In this document: positions 18,188-27,890 of the stretch, in pieces
Position numbering within the stretch: the first letter of the stretch is position 1
Layout: each line of letters opens with the position of its first letter
Assembly (NCBI GenBank): GCA_964470965.1
Contig: CAYYIS010000030.1
Span: 1-64,000 of the forward strand
Direction of reading: 5' to 3'
DNA from: CAYYIS01 sp964470965
GTDB lineage: Bacteria; JAAXHH01; JABIQT01
Length of the DNA: 64,000 nucleotides
Position numbers and translations under genes: made by a program
The notes under the pieces: model-generated
Told to the model about the DNA's origin: nothing
Databases searched by the model: none
What the model saw: the letters and a program-made list of their open reading frames with translations, nothing else

Positions 18188-20737
18188 GTGTCTTCCAAAC
18201 GCCCATTAAGGTACAAGTGGCTGCTCTCCATGGCCTGGCGCGATAGCCGAACCCATCGCAACCGTCTCCTGCTGTATATGTCTTCGATTATCCTTGGTAC
18301 CGCCGCTCTTGTTTCCATTCGATCTCTCGGCGATAATATGCAACAGATGGTGAACCTTGAAGCGAAGGCGCTTCTCGGCGCGGACCTGGAAGTGGCAAGC
18401 AGGCAGCCATTTCCACCACCAGTCGAAGAAATGTTCTCCTCTTTCAGTGGTGAGCGTTCGAACCAGGTTAACTTTACCTCCATGGTTTTTTTCCCAAAAA
18501 ACGGTGGCGCCCGACTGGTTCAGGTACGTGCGGTCGAGGGAAATTATCCTTACTACGGTATTCTGGAAACCGTTCCCCAGGAGGCAGAGAAAGCATTCCG
18601 GTCAAAAAAGCAGGCGCTTGTCGATGACGGCATGATGATACAATATGATCTCGCGGTCGGAGATTCCATAAAGGTCGGAGAACTCGTATTTGAAATCGCT
18701 GGACGGCTGAGAAAAATCCCGGGCGAGACCGCAGCGATGAGTTCGATAGGACCGAGAGTGTACATACCGATGTCCTACCTGGAGGAAACCGGTCTCGTAC
18801 GTAGCGGAAGCCGGGTTCGGTACCAGGCGTATTTTAAATTCGAAGACACCGTGGATGTGGAGGCGCTGGTCGGGTCCGTAAGATCCCAGCGCGAACAGTA
18901 TTTTCTTGATATAGAAACCGTTGAGAGCAGAAAGCGCAGTTTGGGAAGATCACTGACCAACCTGTACCGTTTTCTGAATCTTGGCGGATTTATCGCACTG
19001 ATTCTGGGCAGCGTGGGGGTTGCGAGCGCGATACATACCTATGTGAAACAGAAACTCCCCACCATCGCCGTTTTACGTTGCCTGGGAGCCGATGCCAAAC
19101 AGACGTTCCTCATTTACCTGATTCAATCCGTGACGATGGGCTTGGTCGGTTCAACCATCGGTGTGTTAATCGGGATCGTCATCCTGCTTATTCTGCCCCA
19201 GGTAGTCAGTAATTTCATTCCTTTTGAAATGTCCTTCGCCCCAACTCTCCTGCCGGTCATACAGGGATTGGGTATTGGTTTGCTGATGGCCGTGTTATTC
19301 GCACTTATCCCCCTCGTAAAAATCCGGAATATATCGCCTTTGCTTGCCCTGAGGGCATCATATGAAACTGCTTCCCAGAAGAACCGTGACCCGATGCAAT
19401 ATGTCATATATGGCCTGCTGGTAATCGGTGTAACCGTATTCGCGATTTCCCAGACGAGATTCTGGTTTCAGGGTGTGTGGTTCTCAGGTGGACTGATTCT
19501 TTCGTTTCTTTTACTGACTCTCGTGGCGACCGGCTTGATGAAGCTGGTAAAGGCCTATTTCCCTGTTTCATGGGGATACATCTGGCGCCAGGGACTGGCC
19601 AACCTCTACCGACCCCAGAATCAAACGGTCATGCTCATCCTGGCCCTAGGCCTGGGGACCTTTTTAGTTACGACTCTGTATTTGTTACAGAATTCTCTTC
19701 TCGGCCATCTCTCGCTCACAGCCGGCAGCAATCAGTCGAATATGGTCCTGTTCGACATTCAGAGCGATCAGAAGGAACCCATTAAGGAAATCATGGAAGA
19801 ATTCAGTCTGCCGGTCATGCAGCAAGTCCCCATCGTAACCTTGCGTTTGGCTTCGATAAATGGACGGACGACAGAAGAAATCAGAGCCGACAGTTCCGTT
19901 GCGGTGTCACGATGGGCCCTGCGAAGAGAATACAGGTGCACTTACAGAGACCATCTCATCGACACGGAAACCCTGGTTGCCGGTACCTGGGGGAAGTCTG
20001 TAACTACCCCCGGAGATACGGCATATGTCTCTCTGGAAAGCGGAATAGCGGAAGACCTGAACGTTGAAATCGGCGATGAAATCGTGTTCGATGTACAGGG
20101 CATTCCGATCAAAGCTGTGGTAGGGAACCTGAGAGAAGTAAACTGGCAACGTGTGCAGCCGAATTTCTTTATCGTGTTCCCCGAGGGGGTTCTTGAACAT
20201 GCCCCTCAGTTTCATGTACTGGTTACTCGTATCGAATCAACGGATGTATCCGCAACTTTTCAACGTGCAGTCGTCCTAAAATACCCGAACGTATCCATGA
20301 TAGACCTGAAACTCATTCTGAGCACCGTGGACGATATCATGGAAAAGGTCTCTCTTGTAATCCGCTTTATGGCGCTTTTCAGTGTTTTTACGGGCTTGAT
20401 CGTATTAATAGGTGTTATTACAAACAGCCGATTCCAGCGAATACAGGAAAGTGTCCTGCTCAAAACTCTGGGAGGGTCGAGACGTCAGATACTTAACATT
20501 ATGATCTTGGAGTATCTGTTTCTTGGGAGTATTGCGGCATTGGCGGGCGTGTGCCTTGCAATGTCAATGGGCTGGGTACTGATGACATTTGTTTTCGAGA
20601 TCAGTTTTATACCTGTAATAACACCCGTTCTGGCGGTGATATTAATTATAGTAATGCTGACGATCTTGGTGGGCACGGTAGCCAGCCGGGGTATTAACGA
20701 CAGACCGCCACTTGAGGTTTTAAGGTCTGAAATGTGA
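18188..20737 (+). CDS. YbbP-type FtsX-family ABC permease
   Basis: The 849-residue permease has a first helix near residue 30 (LLYMSSIILGTAALVSI), a MacB-like periplasmic domain and a helix bundle at about 265-430. A second periplasmic domain and a final FtsX helix set at about 715-840 (GVITNSRFQRIQESVLLKTLG) follow. This duplicated-FtsX layout is that of YbbP/DUF214 proteins, which move lipids or secreted molecules without forming a channel. The start is GTG with GAGG immediately upstream, one base after the ATPase gene. It converges with yhbY with a single intervening base. Confidence 0.9.
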   Translation: MSSKRPLRYKWLLSMAWRDSRTHRNRLLLYMSSIILGTAALVSIRSLGDNMQQMVNLEAKALLGADLEVASRQPFPPPVEEMFSSFSGERSNQVNFTSMVFFPKNGGARLVQVRAVEGNYPYYGILETVPQEAEKAFRSKKQALVDDGMMIQYDLAVGDSIKVGELVFEIAGRLRKIPGETAAMSSIGPRVYIPMSYLEETGLVRSGSRVRYQAYFKFEDTVDVEALVGSVRSQREQYFLDIETVESRKRSLGRSLTNLYRFLNLGGFIALILGSVGVASAIHTYVKQKLPTIAVLRCLGADAKQTFLIYLIQSVTMGLVGSTIGVLIGIVILLILPQVVSNFIPFEMSFAPTLLPVIQGLGIGLLMAVLFALIPLVKIRNISPLLALRASYETASQKNRDPMQYVIYGLLVIGVTVFAISQTRFWFQGVWFSGGLILSFLLLTLVATGLMKLVKAYFPVSWGYIWRQGLANLYRPQNQTVMLILALGLGTFLVTTLYLLQNSLLGHLSLTAGSNQSNMVLFDIQSDQKEPIKEIMEEFSLPVMQQVPIVTLRLASINGRTTEEIRADSSVAVSRWALRREYRCTYRDHLIDTETLVAGTWGKSVTTPGDTAYVSLESGIAEDLNVEIGDEIVFDVQGIPIKAVVGNLREVNWQRVQPNFFIVFPEGVLEHAPQFHVLVTRIESTDVSATFQRAVVLKYPNVSMIDLKLILSTVDDIMEKVSLVIRFMALFSVFTGLIVLIGVITNSRFQRIQESVLLKTLGGSRRQILNIMILEYLFLGSIAALAGVCLAMSMGWVLMTFVFEISFIPVITPVLAVILIIVMLTILVGTVASRGINDRPPLEVLRSEM

Positions 20738-20738
20738 C

Positions 20739-21044
20739 CTATCTTTCGGGCAGCTCGATGGTCCGGCGGTCCAGGTCATCCTGTTGTCGGAAGAACAAAG
20801 CCGTATGCCCAACCATACCAACCATCTCTGCATGGACGGCATCCTCTATTTCTCCGGATATCTCCTTCTTGGCATCCTTATATTCGAGGAATCGCACTTT
20901 AATCAGTTCGTGATTTCCCAGGGCCTCGTCTATGGCGTTAATTACACTGGGGGTCAACCCGGACCTGCCGATCATTATCACCGGATTCAACTGGTTCCCC
21001 AGACCGCGCAAATACCTCTTTTGAAATCCACGTAAACCATTCAT
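20739..21044 (-). CDS. yhbY: YhbY/CRM-domain RNA-binding protein
   Basis: This 101-residue protein is a stand-alone CRM (CRS1-YhbY) domain. It has QKRYLRGLGNQLNPVIMIGRSGLT, with the GxxG-like RNA-binding loop read as GRSG, and HELIKVRFLEYKDAKKE. The family associates with pre-50S ribosomal particles. The length is typical. Its stop lies one base from that of the ABC permease on the other strand. Confidence 0.92.
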   Translation of the reverse strand: MNGLRGFQKRYLRGLGNQLNPVIMIGRSGLTPSVINAIDEALGNHELIKVRFLEYKDAKKEISGEIEDAVHAEMVGMVGHTALFFRQQDDLDRRTIELPER

Positions 21045-21430
21045 TTGTTATTGAATCCACCTTTCATTCAAAGTCCACGGAAAAATATCATTCCGGGAGT
21101 GCAGATAAGCGCAGGAAATAGCCCGCACTTCATACCGCCCTGCAACCGTCCAACGGGCCCGAACTTGAGACGCTCCCACCACCAGTATCCAAATCACGTT
21201 TGAAACAGCCTGATCGGTGACTCAACTAGGATACAGACAGGCCCTGGTGAACTCACCCGCTAATCCAAATCAGAGCCGGGATGTTCTTATACTGAAATCG
21301 GTCAAGCGTCACCGGGTGTGCTATGCCCGGATTCCAAATGCAGGGATGTTTATGTAACATCAGATCCATGTGTATTTGTCTAAAAGCCGGTACCAGCACA
21401 CCTTCATGGTCCGTGAGGCGCCTGCGGAAA
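21045..21430. other. 386-bp intergenic region between yhbY and tesA
   Basis: No open frame with a ribosome site or family motif is seen. A small hairpin CCGGG...CCCGG lies near 21318-21336. I checked for tRNA, SRP RNA and tmRNA signatures and saw none. It should hold the yhbY promoter on the minus strand and the end of the tesA transcript. Confidence 0.5.
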
Positions 21431-22087
21431 TCAGTTCATTTCCGCCAAAAGAGGCCGCATAATCTCCCAGACTGATTCTGCTACAATTTTGTGGCCTTCA
21501 GGCGTGGGATGGATCCCATCTGCAAGATTCAATTGTTTTATCCCGCCCACATCCTTCAAAAGAAAAGGAAGGAGTGCAACCTCATTTTCGGCGGCAAGCT
21601 CGGGATATATTGATTTGAACTCCTGTATATACTCCGGTCCCATGTTGGGGGGGATCTGCATGCCGGCGAGGACGACCCGTACTTCGGGATAAATTTCTCT
21701 CGTCCTGTCGATTATTTTTTGGAGATTCGCCTTCGTGCTCCCGAGATCTATTCCCCGCAATCCGTCATTACCGCCCAGCTCTAAAAACAGTAGATCTATT
21801 TTTCTTTGCAGCACCCAGTCGATGCGCCGGACTCCGCCTGCTGTGGTCTCACCGCTTAATCCCGCGTTGATTACCGAAAAATCCCATCCAAGCGCATCGA
21901 TTTTCTTCTGTATTAATGCAGGAAATGCCAGGTCAGGATCGATCCCAAAGCCTGCTGTGAGGCTATCACCGAAAAACAGGATTGTTTTTGTTTCTGATTG
22001 GTCTGACAGGGATGAGGACACCACTGTCCCGGAGACAACTGCCGCCACACAAAAAATAATAGACAGCCTGTACCAACAATTTTCCAT
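21431..22087 (-). CDS. tesA: TesA-like GDSL/SGNH esterase-lysophospholipase
   Basis: The 218-residue protein has an N-terminal signal-like segment (IIFCVAAVVSGTVVSSSL) and SGNH blocks. Block I is FFGDSLTAGFG (nucleophile Ser), block II NAGLSGETTAGG, block III LELGGNDGLRG and block V DGIHPTPEGH with catalytic Asp and His. TesA hydrolyses acyl esters and lysophospholipids in the periplasm. Nearness to the YbbA/YbbP pair mirrors the enterobacterial arrangement. It lies 30 bases after the SEC-C gene on the same strand. Confidence 0.92.
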   Translation of the reverse strand: MENCWYRLSIIFCVAAVVSGTVVSSSLSDQSETKTILFFGDSLTAGFGIDPDLAFPALIQKKIDALGWDFSVINAGLSGETTAGGVRRIDWVLQRKIDLLFLELGGNDGLRGIDLGSTKANLQKIIDRTREIYPEVRVVLAGMQIPPNMGPEYIQEFKSIYPELAAENEVALLPFLLKDVGGIKQLNLADGIHPTPEGHKIVAESVWEIMRPLLAEMN

Positions 22088-22117
22088 ATTGGATACTCAG
22101 GTCTCTAACAGGGCGAT

Positions 22118-22615
22118 CTATGACCCGGTGATCTCGGTTACGATTTGTTTAGCCATGGGCAGGCTGACACCGCAGCTGGTGTCTAGATGACGGCAGCCTG
22201 CGATGGTGAAGCCACACCCGCAAGAACACTTTTCCACGTTGGTGCGCTGCATAATGTTTTCACGGTGTTCTTTGGAAAGCACCTTCATATCGATGCCCGG
22301 GATCTCGGTATAAGATGTCTTTTCAAGAATACTCCTAGCAGGCAGCCCCGTATTACCCGGAATCGCCTGCTGGGTTCCACCGCCGCCAGCCGGGAGGACC
22401 GGTGGTCTTAAACGTGGATCATCGACCGACTGTGTGTTGTACCAGACACCGCCTAAAATTAAAACACACACGCCGGCAAATGCCAGGATCGTCCAACCGC
22501 TGGTCAATACTCCGGCGCCACCGGGTTTTCTCTGTTTTCCAATGCCACAGCAGTTCTTAGCCTTTTTACCGCTTCCACATGAACACAAGGTATTCCTGCC
22601 CGTTTTTTTGTTCAT
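22118..22615 (-). CDS. SEC-C motif membrane protein with a PCYCGC-like cysteine tail
   Basis: The 165-residue protein starts with a SEC-C zinc motif (C11, C13, C22, C23 in LCSCGSGKKAKNCC). One membrane helix follows at about 40-58, then a linker. The C-terminal cysteine-rich segment (C130, C132, C134, C141, C148, with H143) resembles the PCYCGC motif. SEC-C motifs bind zinc and appear as tails of SecA and many small proteins. The combination suggests a metal or redox role across the membrane. AAGGA lies seven bases before the ATG. Function unknown. Confidence 0.65.
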   Translation of the reverse strand: MNKKTGRNTLCSCGSGKKAKNCCGIGKQRKPGGAGVLTSGWTILAFAGVCVLILGGVWYNTQSVDDPRLRPPVLPAGGGGTQQAIPGNTGLPARSILEKTSYTEIPGIDMKVLSKEHRENIMQRTNVEKCSCGCGFTIAGCRHLDTSCGVSLPMAKQIVTEITGS

Positions 22616-22755
22616 TGCACTGTCCTTAGCTGTTTTTGATTGTTTTCTCTGGTTTAAAAACAGAAGTCAAACAACACATAATAAATAAATTAGAGTTCCT
22701 GTCAATTTATTTGGATTGGCGGTTCCTTTAAAAATCACATTTTGAATTCAATCCC

Positions 22756-22785
22756 TTGACATTTCGACTATTTTTTCAATTATAT
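22756..22785 (+). promoter_or_regulatory. Sigma-70-like promoter upstream of kynU
   Basis: A perfect TTGACA box at 22756-22761 is followed after 18 bases by TTATAT at 22780-22785, within a strongly A/T-rich stretch. It lies about 40 bases before the kynureninase start and could drive the whole 22.8-30.7 kb cluster. Confidence 0.6.
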
Positions 22786-22826
22786 CATGAACCAATACAC
22801 GTAGTTCACCTCTCCACTAAAATGGA

Positions 22827-24116
22827 ATGGGGCCTTACAACAGGATGTTAAAAACGACAGATGTCAGTGTTGCTCTGCAGCTCGATGAAGAAGATCCTCT
22901 CTCAGCCTATAGAGACCGGTTCTATTTCGATCAAGAAAAAATAACGTATTTTGACGGCAACTCCCTGGGACGACTACCAAAAACGACTATGGCATTAGGT
23001 CAAGATCTGGTGCAACGTCAGTGGGGGCAGCGTCTTTTAAGGTCCTGGTCCGACGACTGGATGGAATTGTCAGCCCGGATAGGTGATAAGATCGCCCAGC
23101 TGCTCGGCGCCGAAGAGGGTGAAGTACTTGTTGCAGATTCCACATCCGTCGTTCTGTACAAATTGGTGGTGGCAGCCCTGCAAGCGCAAACCGGGCGAAC
23201 CGGTATTGTCACGGATGATATGAATTTCCCTTCCGACCTGTACATCATCCAGGCAGCCGCCCAGCTTGTGAACGGTCATCACACCATAAAAATGGTCGGC
23301 TCCGACGATGATATCGCCATCCCATCTAGTAAAATTGTCGAGGCCATCGATGACAACACCGCCCTGGTAGTGCTGAGTCACGTTTCTTTTAAGAGTAGTT
23401 ATGTCTACGATATGGCCCGTATCACTCAGAAAGCGCACGATCATGGCGCCCTGGTACTTTGGGACGTCAGCCACTCCGCTGGAGCACTGCCGATCGACTT
23501 TGCCTCCTGCGGCGTCGACCTCGGTGTGGGCTGCTCATACAAATATCTTAACGGGGGTCCCGGCGCACCTGCATTTCTCTATATTCGTAAAACGCATCAG
23601 TCCGGTCTATTTAACCCGATCTCCGGATGGTTCGGACATCAGTCACCGTTCGATTTTGTCAAGAATTACGAACCGGCCGGAACCATAGACCGTTTTTTAA
23701 CGGGAACGCCGCCCGTTATATCGATCGCACTGATCGAGCCGGGAGTCGATCTGATTCTTGAAGCCGGCATTGAGAACATCCGTCAAAAATCAGTCAGTCA
23801 GACCGATTATCTGATTTCCCTATGGGATGCCGGCCTGGCGGACCTTGATTTTGTTCTGAAAACTCCCCGAGAACCGGATGTTCGAGGATCACACATATCC
23901 TTCGGACACATCGACGGGCACAGAATAAACAGGGCACTTCGAGATTTTTATAATATTTACACAGATTTTCGGGCACCCGACAATCTTCGCATAGGTATTA
24001 CACCTCTGTACATGACATACCAGGATATCCACCTAGTTTTTTCTGCGTTGCAGGAAATTGTCGTTGACAAACTTTACGAGAGATATCCGCAAGTCAGCGA
24101 AAGGGTCATCATCTGA
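22827..24116 (+). CDS. kynU: Kynureninase-like PLP enzyme
   Basis: The 429-residue aminotransferase class V protein has YFDGNSLGRLP (41-51), NFPSD (133-137), the cofactor motif WDVSHSAGALP (D213, H216) and PLP lysine K239 in SYKYLNGGPG. These are kynureninase hallmarks; the family cleaves L-kynurenine to anthranilate plus alanine. ATGs at 22827 and 22845 are both usable. No other tryptophan or anthranilate genes are in the window, so a related amino-acid substrate is possible. It leads a same-strand cluster with an iron alcohol dehydrogenase 10 bases downstream. Confidence 0.85.
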   Translation: MGPYNRMLKTTDVSVALQLDEEDPLSAYRDRFYFDQEKITYFDGNSLGRLPKTTMALGQDLVQRQWGQRLLRSWSDDWMELSARIGDKIAQLLGAEEGEVLVADSTSVVLYKLVVAALQAQTGRTGIVTDDMNFPSDLYIIQAAAQLVNGHHTIKMVGSDDDIAIPSSKIVEAIDDNTALVVLSHVSFKSSYVYDMARITQKAHDHGALVLWDVSHSAGALPIDFASCGVDLGVGCSYKYLNGGPGAPAFLYIRKTHQSGLFNPISGWFGHQSPFDFVKNYEPAGTIDRFLTGTPPVISIALIEPGVDLILEAGIENIRQKSVSQTDYLISLWDAGLADLDFVLKTPREPDVRGSHISFGHIDGHRINRALRDFYNIYTDFRAPDNLRIGITPLYMTYQDIHLVFSALQEIVVDKLYERYPQVSERVII

Positions 24117-24126
24117 CTGAAGCGAC

Positions 24127-25284
24127 ATGACTGCTCGAATCAACATACCCTCATCCCTTCATATCGGCGCCAACGCCATTAATCTGGCCGGGCAGGAATC
24201 CAACCGCCTCAGGTGCCAGCACGTTCTTATCGTTTCCGATCCTTTTATTGTCGAATCGGGACTGACAGGGAGAGTCTCGGATATTCTCTCTGCGGAAGGA
24301 ATTGCCGCCACGACATTCGCTGATGTGCAGCCGGATCCCACGGATAAAAATGTACTCGACGGATTGGCCATACTTAAAGAAAACGGATGCGACGGCTTAA
24401 TTGCGGTCGGTGGAGGCAGCAGCATAGATACCGCCAAGGGCATTTCTGTTCTCGCCACAAACTCCGGTTCATTGTACGATTTTATGGGCTATGACAGGAT
24501 ACCCGAGGCGGGACTTCCGCTGATCGCGGTGCCCACCACTGCGGGAACCGGCAGCGAGTGTACGAAAGTCACGGTTATCACAGATACGGATCGTGATATC
24601 AAAATGATGATCTTAGATCCCTACCTCTTGCCCGCCGCCGCACTGGTGGACTACACGCTGACAATGAGTATGCCTAAGTCGTTGACCGCTCATGTGGGAA
24701 TTGACACACTTACCCACGGATTAGAAGCATATGTTTCAAAAAAAGCGAACCCCATGACGGACACGATTGCACTGTCCTGTATCGCACTCGTTGGACGTCA
24801 TTTGCGTGATGCCTGGAACGACCCCAAGCATGAGATCGCCCGGGAGGGTATGATGCTTGCGGCGAGCCAGGGCGGAATGGCATTCGCCAACAGCTCAGTG
24901 TGCCTGGTACACGGCATGAGCCGCCCGATCGGCGCCATGTTTCATGTTCCGCACGGCCTTAGCAACGCCATGCTGCTGCCGGCTGTCACAGAATTCAGTA
25001 TCCACGGAGCCATGCCGAGGTACGCCACTGTAGCCAGGACGTTGGGGTTTTCTGGGGAAAGCGATTCCGATGAGCACGCCTGCGGCAAGTTGATAGAGGG
25101 CCTTCGCTCTCTTAATGAGGATTTAGAAGTGCCACGGATCAGTGAATGCGGGATATCGCAGGAACAGTTTGCGTCAGTCGTCGAAAAAATGGCGAGCGAC
25201 GCCCTGGCATCAGGAAGTCCCCAGAACAATCCGGTCGTACCAGATGCCGAGGCTATCAAAACACTGTACAAAAACGCCTATTGA
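24127..25284 (+). CDS. Iron-containing alcohol dehydrogenase
   Basis: The 385-residue group III dehydrogenase has the nucleotide motif GGGSSIDTAKGI. The metal ligands lie in HVGIDTLTHGLEAYVS and in HGMSRPIGAMFHVPHGLSNAMLLP (Asp plus three His). Family members oxidise short alcohols, propanediol or lactaldehyde, or reduce 4-hydroxybutyrate-type semialdehydes. Spacing of 10 bases from kynU argues for a common transcript. The exact substrate is unknown. Confidence 0.9.
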   Translation: MTARINIPSSLHIGANAINLAGQESNRLRCQHVLIVSDPFIVESGLTGRVSDILSAEGIAATTFADVQPDPTDKNVLDGLAILKENGCDGLIAVGGGSSIDTAKGISVLATNSGSLYDFMGYDRIPEAGLPLIAVPTTAGTGSECTKVTVITDTDRDIKMMILDPYLLPAAALVDYTLTMSMPKSLTAHVGIDTLTHGLEAYVSKKANPMTDTIALSCIALVGRHLRDAWNDPKHEIAREGMMLAASQGGMAFANSSVCLVHGMSRPIGAMFHVPHGLSNAMLLPAVTEFSIHGAMPRYATVARTLGFSGESDSDEHACGKLIEGLRSLNEDLEVPRISECGISQEQFASVVEKMASDALASGSPQNNPVVPDAEAIKTLYKNAY

Positions 25285-25305
25285 TTGAATGATTGTGGAG
25301 GGTAG

Positions 25306-26109
25306 ATGTCCCAAGTATTCAACGTTTTGCTAATTGGAGGCAAGGGGAATATAGGATCGGGGCTCAGAACCTATTTGCCTCGTCTCGACAAGAGGTATCG
25401 ATTCATATCGGTGGACCTGCCCGGCGCCGACGATAAAGCAACGGAAAAAGACGTTCCTGGGCAATTAATCGACATGGATATCATGGTGGAGAAGGAGAAT
25501 TTTGAAAACCTGGTCAACGGTAAAGATCTTGTGATATATCTCGCCCGAACAAACCCATTGGACGAAATGAACCGTATGACCGATTATGTGTTTGAGACAG
25601 TCCTGTCACAGGAAATACCTCCCATGATCCTTGCGGCGAGTTCGGTGCATGCGGTAGATGACGCATATCACTTCTTCCAACACGGTGCCTATGCTCAGAT
25701 CGCTGATCGGAAATTTGATGAAATTGAGTGCTGGCCGGAGCCGATTTCCGCGGCACTGCCTGCCTGCCCATTAAACGATTATGGGCGTGAAAAAGCCTAT
25801 GTCGAATCTTGGTGTCAGAGCTTGGCAAAAAAAGGGATCAGTGCGATTTCTGCGAGGTGGGGCGGCATCAACGCCCACAATTCAGCCATTGCAGATGAAC
25901 CAGGATATTTTGCAGTCTGGTGCCACCAGCAGGATGCCGCCCGATTTGTGCACTCCTGTTTTATGAGCCACTTGAAATGCCAATTACCCAGTGGTGCACA
26001 TTATTTCGTGATTTCTGACAACACCTACAATATATTTGATATGGAAACACCAAAACGGGAAGTCGGTTATGAGCCGGTGCATAACGCGGAGTCATTTTAT
26101 TCACCATAA
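25306..26109 (+). CDS. NAD-dependent epimerase/dehydratase-family protein
   Basis: The 267-residue extended SDR has the Rossmann motif LLIGGKGNIGSGL, Ser-containing LAASSVHAVDDAY and YGREKAYVESWC with the catalytic Tyr and Lys (YxxxK). Homologues act on sugar nucleotides or uronates (for example uronate dehydrogenase). Here the neighbours do not decide between these. GGAGGG precedes the ATG, 21 bases after the alcohol dehydrogenase. Confidence 0.8.
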   Translation: MSQVFNVLLIGGKGNIGSGLRTYLPRLDKRYRFISVDLPGADDKATEKDVPGQLIDMDIMVEKENFENLVNGKDLVIYLARTNPLDEMNRMTDYVFETVLSQEIPPMILAASSVHAVDDAYHFFQHGAYAQIADRKFDEIECWPEPISAALPACPLNDYGREKAYVESWCQSLAKKGISAISARWGGINAHNSAIADEPGYFAVWCHQQDAARFVHSCFMSHLKCQLPSGAHYFVISDNTYNIFDMETPKREVGYEPVHNAESFYSP

Positions 26110-26153
26110 CGACTGGGCAGAGCACGATTTACCCGGGTGACAAAGGGTAACGC

Positions 26154-26534
26154 ATGAGTGAAATCAAACTTCAAAGTCCGAGAACCAATGTTTTCGAATG
26201 TCCAAAGTGCGGTAGCTCCCGTATTCATAAATCCAAACGCACCCTTTCGGAAAAATGGCTGAACTGGATTCTCTATTATCGGCAGCGCCCTTTTCGGTGC
26301 TCTAACTGCAAAACCCGTTACTGGAGAACATTCACACCGCATGTTTGGCGACGGATGATATGGTCGGAGTGCCGTCACAAAATGGTGCGATTGCGATGGT
26401 ATCTTTTGGCTTCTGTTGTTGCGGTGGCTGCGTCCCTGGTCGTGGCGCAGTTTGAGAGCATTTCCGTAACAGTTGATGAAATCTGGATGGATATCTGGGA
26501 CGAAACAGATTTATCACACCCGGAATTGCGCTGA
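26154..26534 (+). CDS. Small zinc-ribbon membrane protein of unknown function
   Basis: The 126-residue protein has two Cys pairs (C16/C19 in CPKCG and C49/C52 in CSNC), one zinc-ribbon, then one membrane helix at about 82-100. The zinc-ribbon likely faces the cytoplasm and the tail the periplasm. The ribbon resembles transposase-type or transcription-type zinc fingers but no such domain follows. A GGGTAACGC precedes the ATG. Function not recognised. Confidence 0.6.
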   Translation: MSEIKLQSPRTNVFECPKCGSSRIHKSKRTLSEKWLNWILYYRQRPFRCSNCKTRYWRTFTPHVWRRMIWSECRHKMVRLRWYLLASVVAVAASLVVAQFESISVTVDEIWMDIWDETDLSHPELR

Positions 26535-26630
26535 ATTTCCTTGGTGATATGGCGTCATGATGCAGAATTCGTTGCACAGATTTATACGTATGCACAGTGC
26601 CAGCTGATCACATAAACCAATGTGGCCCCG

Positions 26631-27881
26631 ATGTCAGACTCCATTAAATCAGCAGTCCAAGCCGGATGGAACGAACAGATCGAATTATTGCAGGATCTGG
26701 TCCGGATCCCGAGTGTGACAGGGCATGAGAAACAGGTCCAGGACCGTGTCGCCCTCATTATGAGCCGATGCGGCTTATCAGTTGACTCCTGGTGTCCCGA
26801 AGCATGTGATGTAGAAGAACATCCGGCATATTGCGATGACGGTCTTCCTTTGGGTGACAGGCCGGTAGTCGTGGGTAAGTGGCAAGGGACAGGTGGCGGA
26901 AAATCCCTTATTCTAAACGGCCATGTGGACGTTGTACCAGTAGGTGATGAGACCCTTTGGAAATATCCACCCTGGCATGCTGAGATAGAGGGCGACCATC
27001 TCCATGGCCGGGGATCCTGTGATATGAAAGCGGGTATTGTAGCCGCATTATCCGCAGTCACCGCCTTGAGAAAAATGGGATTTACACCGAAGGGAGACGT
27101 GTTTATAGAGAGCGTGATAGGTGAAGAGACTGGCGGCGTTGGTACTCTCGCGACTATCATGCGTGGATATTCTGCGGATGCAGCGGTTATCATGGAGCCG
27201 ACCGGACTATCGCTTGCTCCCGCTGGTTCAGGTGCACTGTCTTTCCGACTGAAAATCGCCGGTAAAGCGGCGCACGGAGGGCTCAGGGAAGAAGGCTACT
27301 CGGCAATTGACGCCTTCATTCCTCTGCACAATGCATTAAAAACCCTGGAAACCAACCGCCAAGGCCTCTTCCATCACCCGTTATTCCCGAACACATTCTT
27401 GGCCGCACCCTTAAGTATCGGAATTGTCCAGGCCGGAGACTGGGTTTCCACAGTGCCTGAGGAGTTGATCGCAGAGGGTAGATACGGTGTCTTCCCGGGT
27501 GAGTCCCCTGAAGATGCCAGAGATATGTTCGAGGATGCCGTAAACGAGGCAGCGGCGCGGGATCCCTGGTTGACGAACCATCCGCCGACAATTGAATGGT
27601 TTGAAGGCCAGTTTGAAGCCGGCGAGACGGATCAGGCATCGAAAATAGTCACTCACCTTGTCCGAGCACATGAAATGGTGTCCGGCAACAGGCCAAAGGT
27701 AACTGGCGTGCCTTACGGATCGGATCTTAGATTGTTTACCAACCACGCCGACACGCCCTGTGTTTTGTACGGTGCAGGGGACGTAAGGCTGGCACATACT
27801 GTTGAAGAATATGTACCCATATCAGAGGTGAACACGCTGACCAATGTGCTGGCGCAATTGATCAGCGATTGGTGCGGTTAG
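26631..27881 (+). CDS. M20-family deacylase/peptidase (ArgE/DapE-like)
   Basis: The 416-residue protein has the M20 zinc sites in order: NGHVDVVPVG, GRGSCDMKAG, IGEETGGVGTL (catalytic Glu pair), IMEPTGL and the final LAHTVEEYVPI. A lid domain lies at about residues 190-310 (GKAAHGG). Family members remove N-acyl groups from amino acids (acetylornithine, succinyl-diaminopimelate, formyl or carbamoyl derivatives). I chose the ATG at 26631 over a GTG at 26622. It ends 9 bases before an arginine-deiminase-like gene, hinting at arginine-derivative use. Confidence 0.88.
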   Translation: MSDSIKSAVQAGWNEQIELLQDLVRIPSVTGHEKQVQDRVALIMSRCGLSVDSWCPEACDVEEHPAYCDDGLPLGDRPVVVGKWQGTGGGKSLILNGHVDVVPVGDETLWKYPPWHAEIEGDHLHGRGSCDMKAGIVAALSAVTALRKMGFTPKGDVFIESVIGEETGGVGTLATIMRGYSADAAVIMEPTGLSLAPAGSGALSFRLKIAGKAAHGGLREEGYSAIDAFIPLHNALKTLETNRQGLFHHPLFPNTFLAAPLSIGIVQAGDWVSTVPEELIAEGRYGVFPGESPEDARDMFEDAVNEAAARDPWLTNHPPTIEWFEGQFEAGETDQASKIVTHLVRAHEMVSGNRPKVTGVPYGSDLRLFTNHADTPCVLYGAGDVRLAHTVEEYVPISEVNTLTNVLAQLISDWCG

Positions 27882-27890
27882 GTAAAATCC

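Noticed and set aside
21045..21430. Possible small RNA (SRP or tmRNA) between yhbY and tesA
   Set aside because: None of the conserved loops of those RNAs is present; only a five-pair hairpin is seen.
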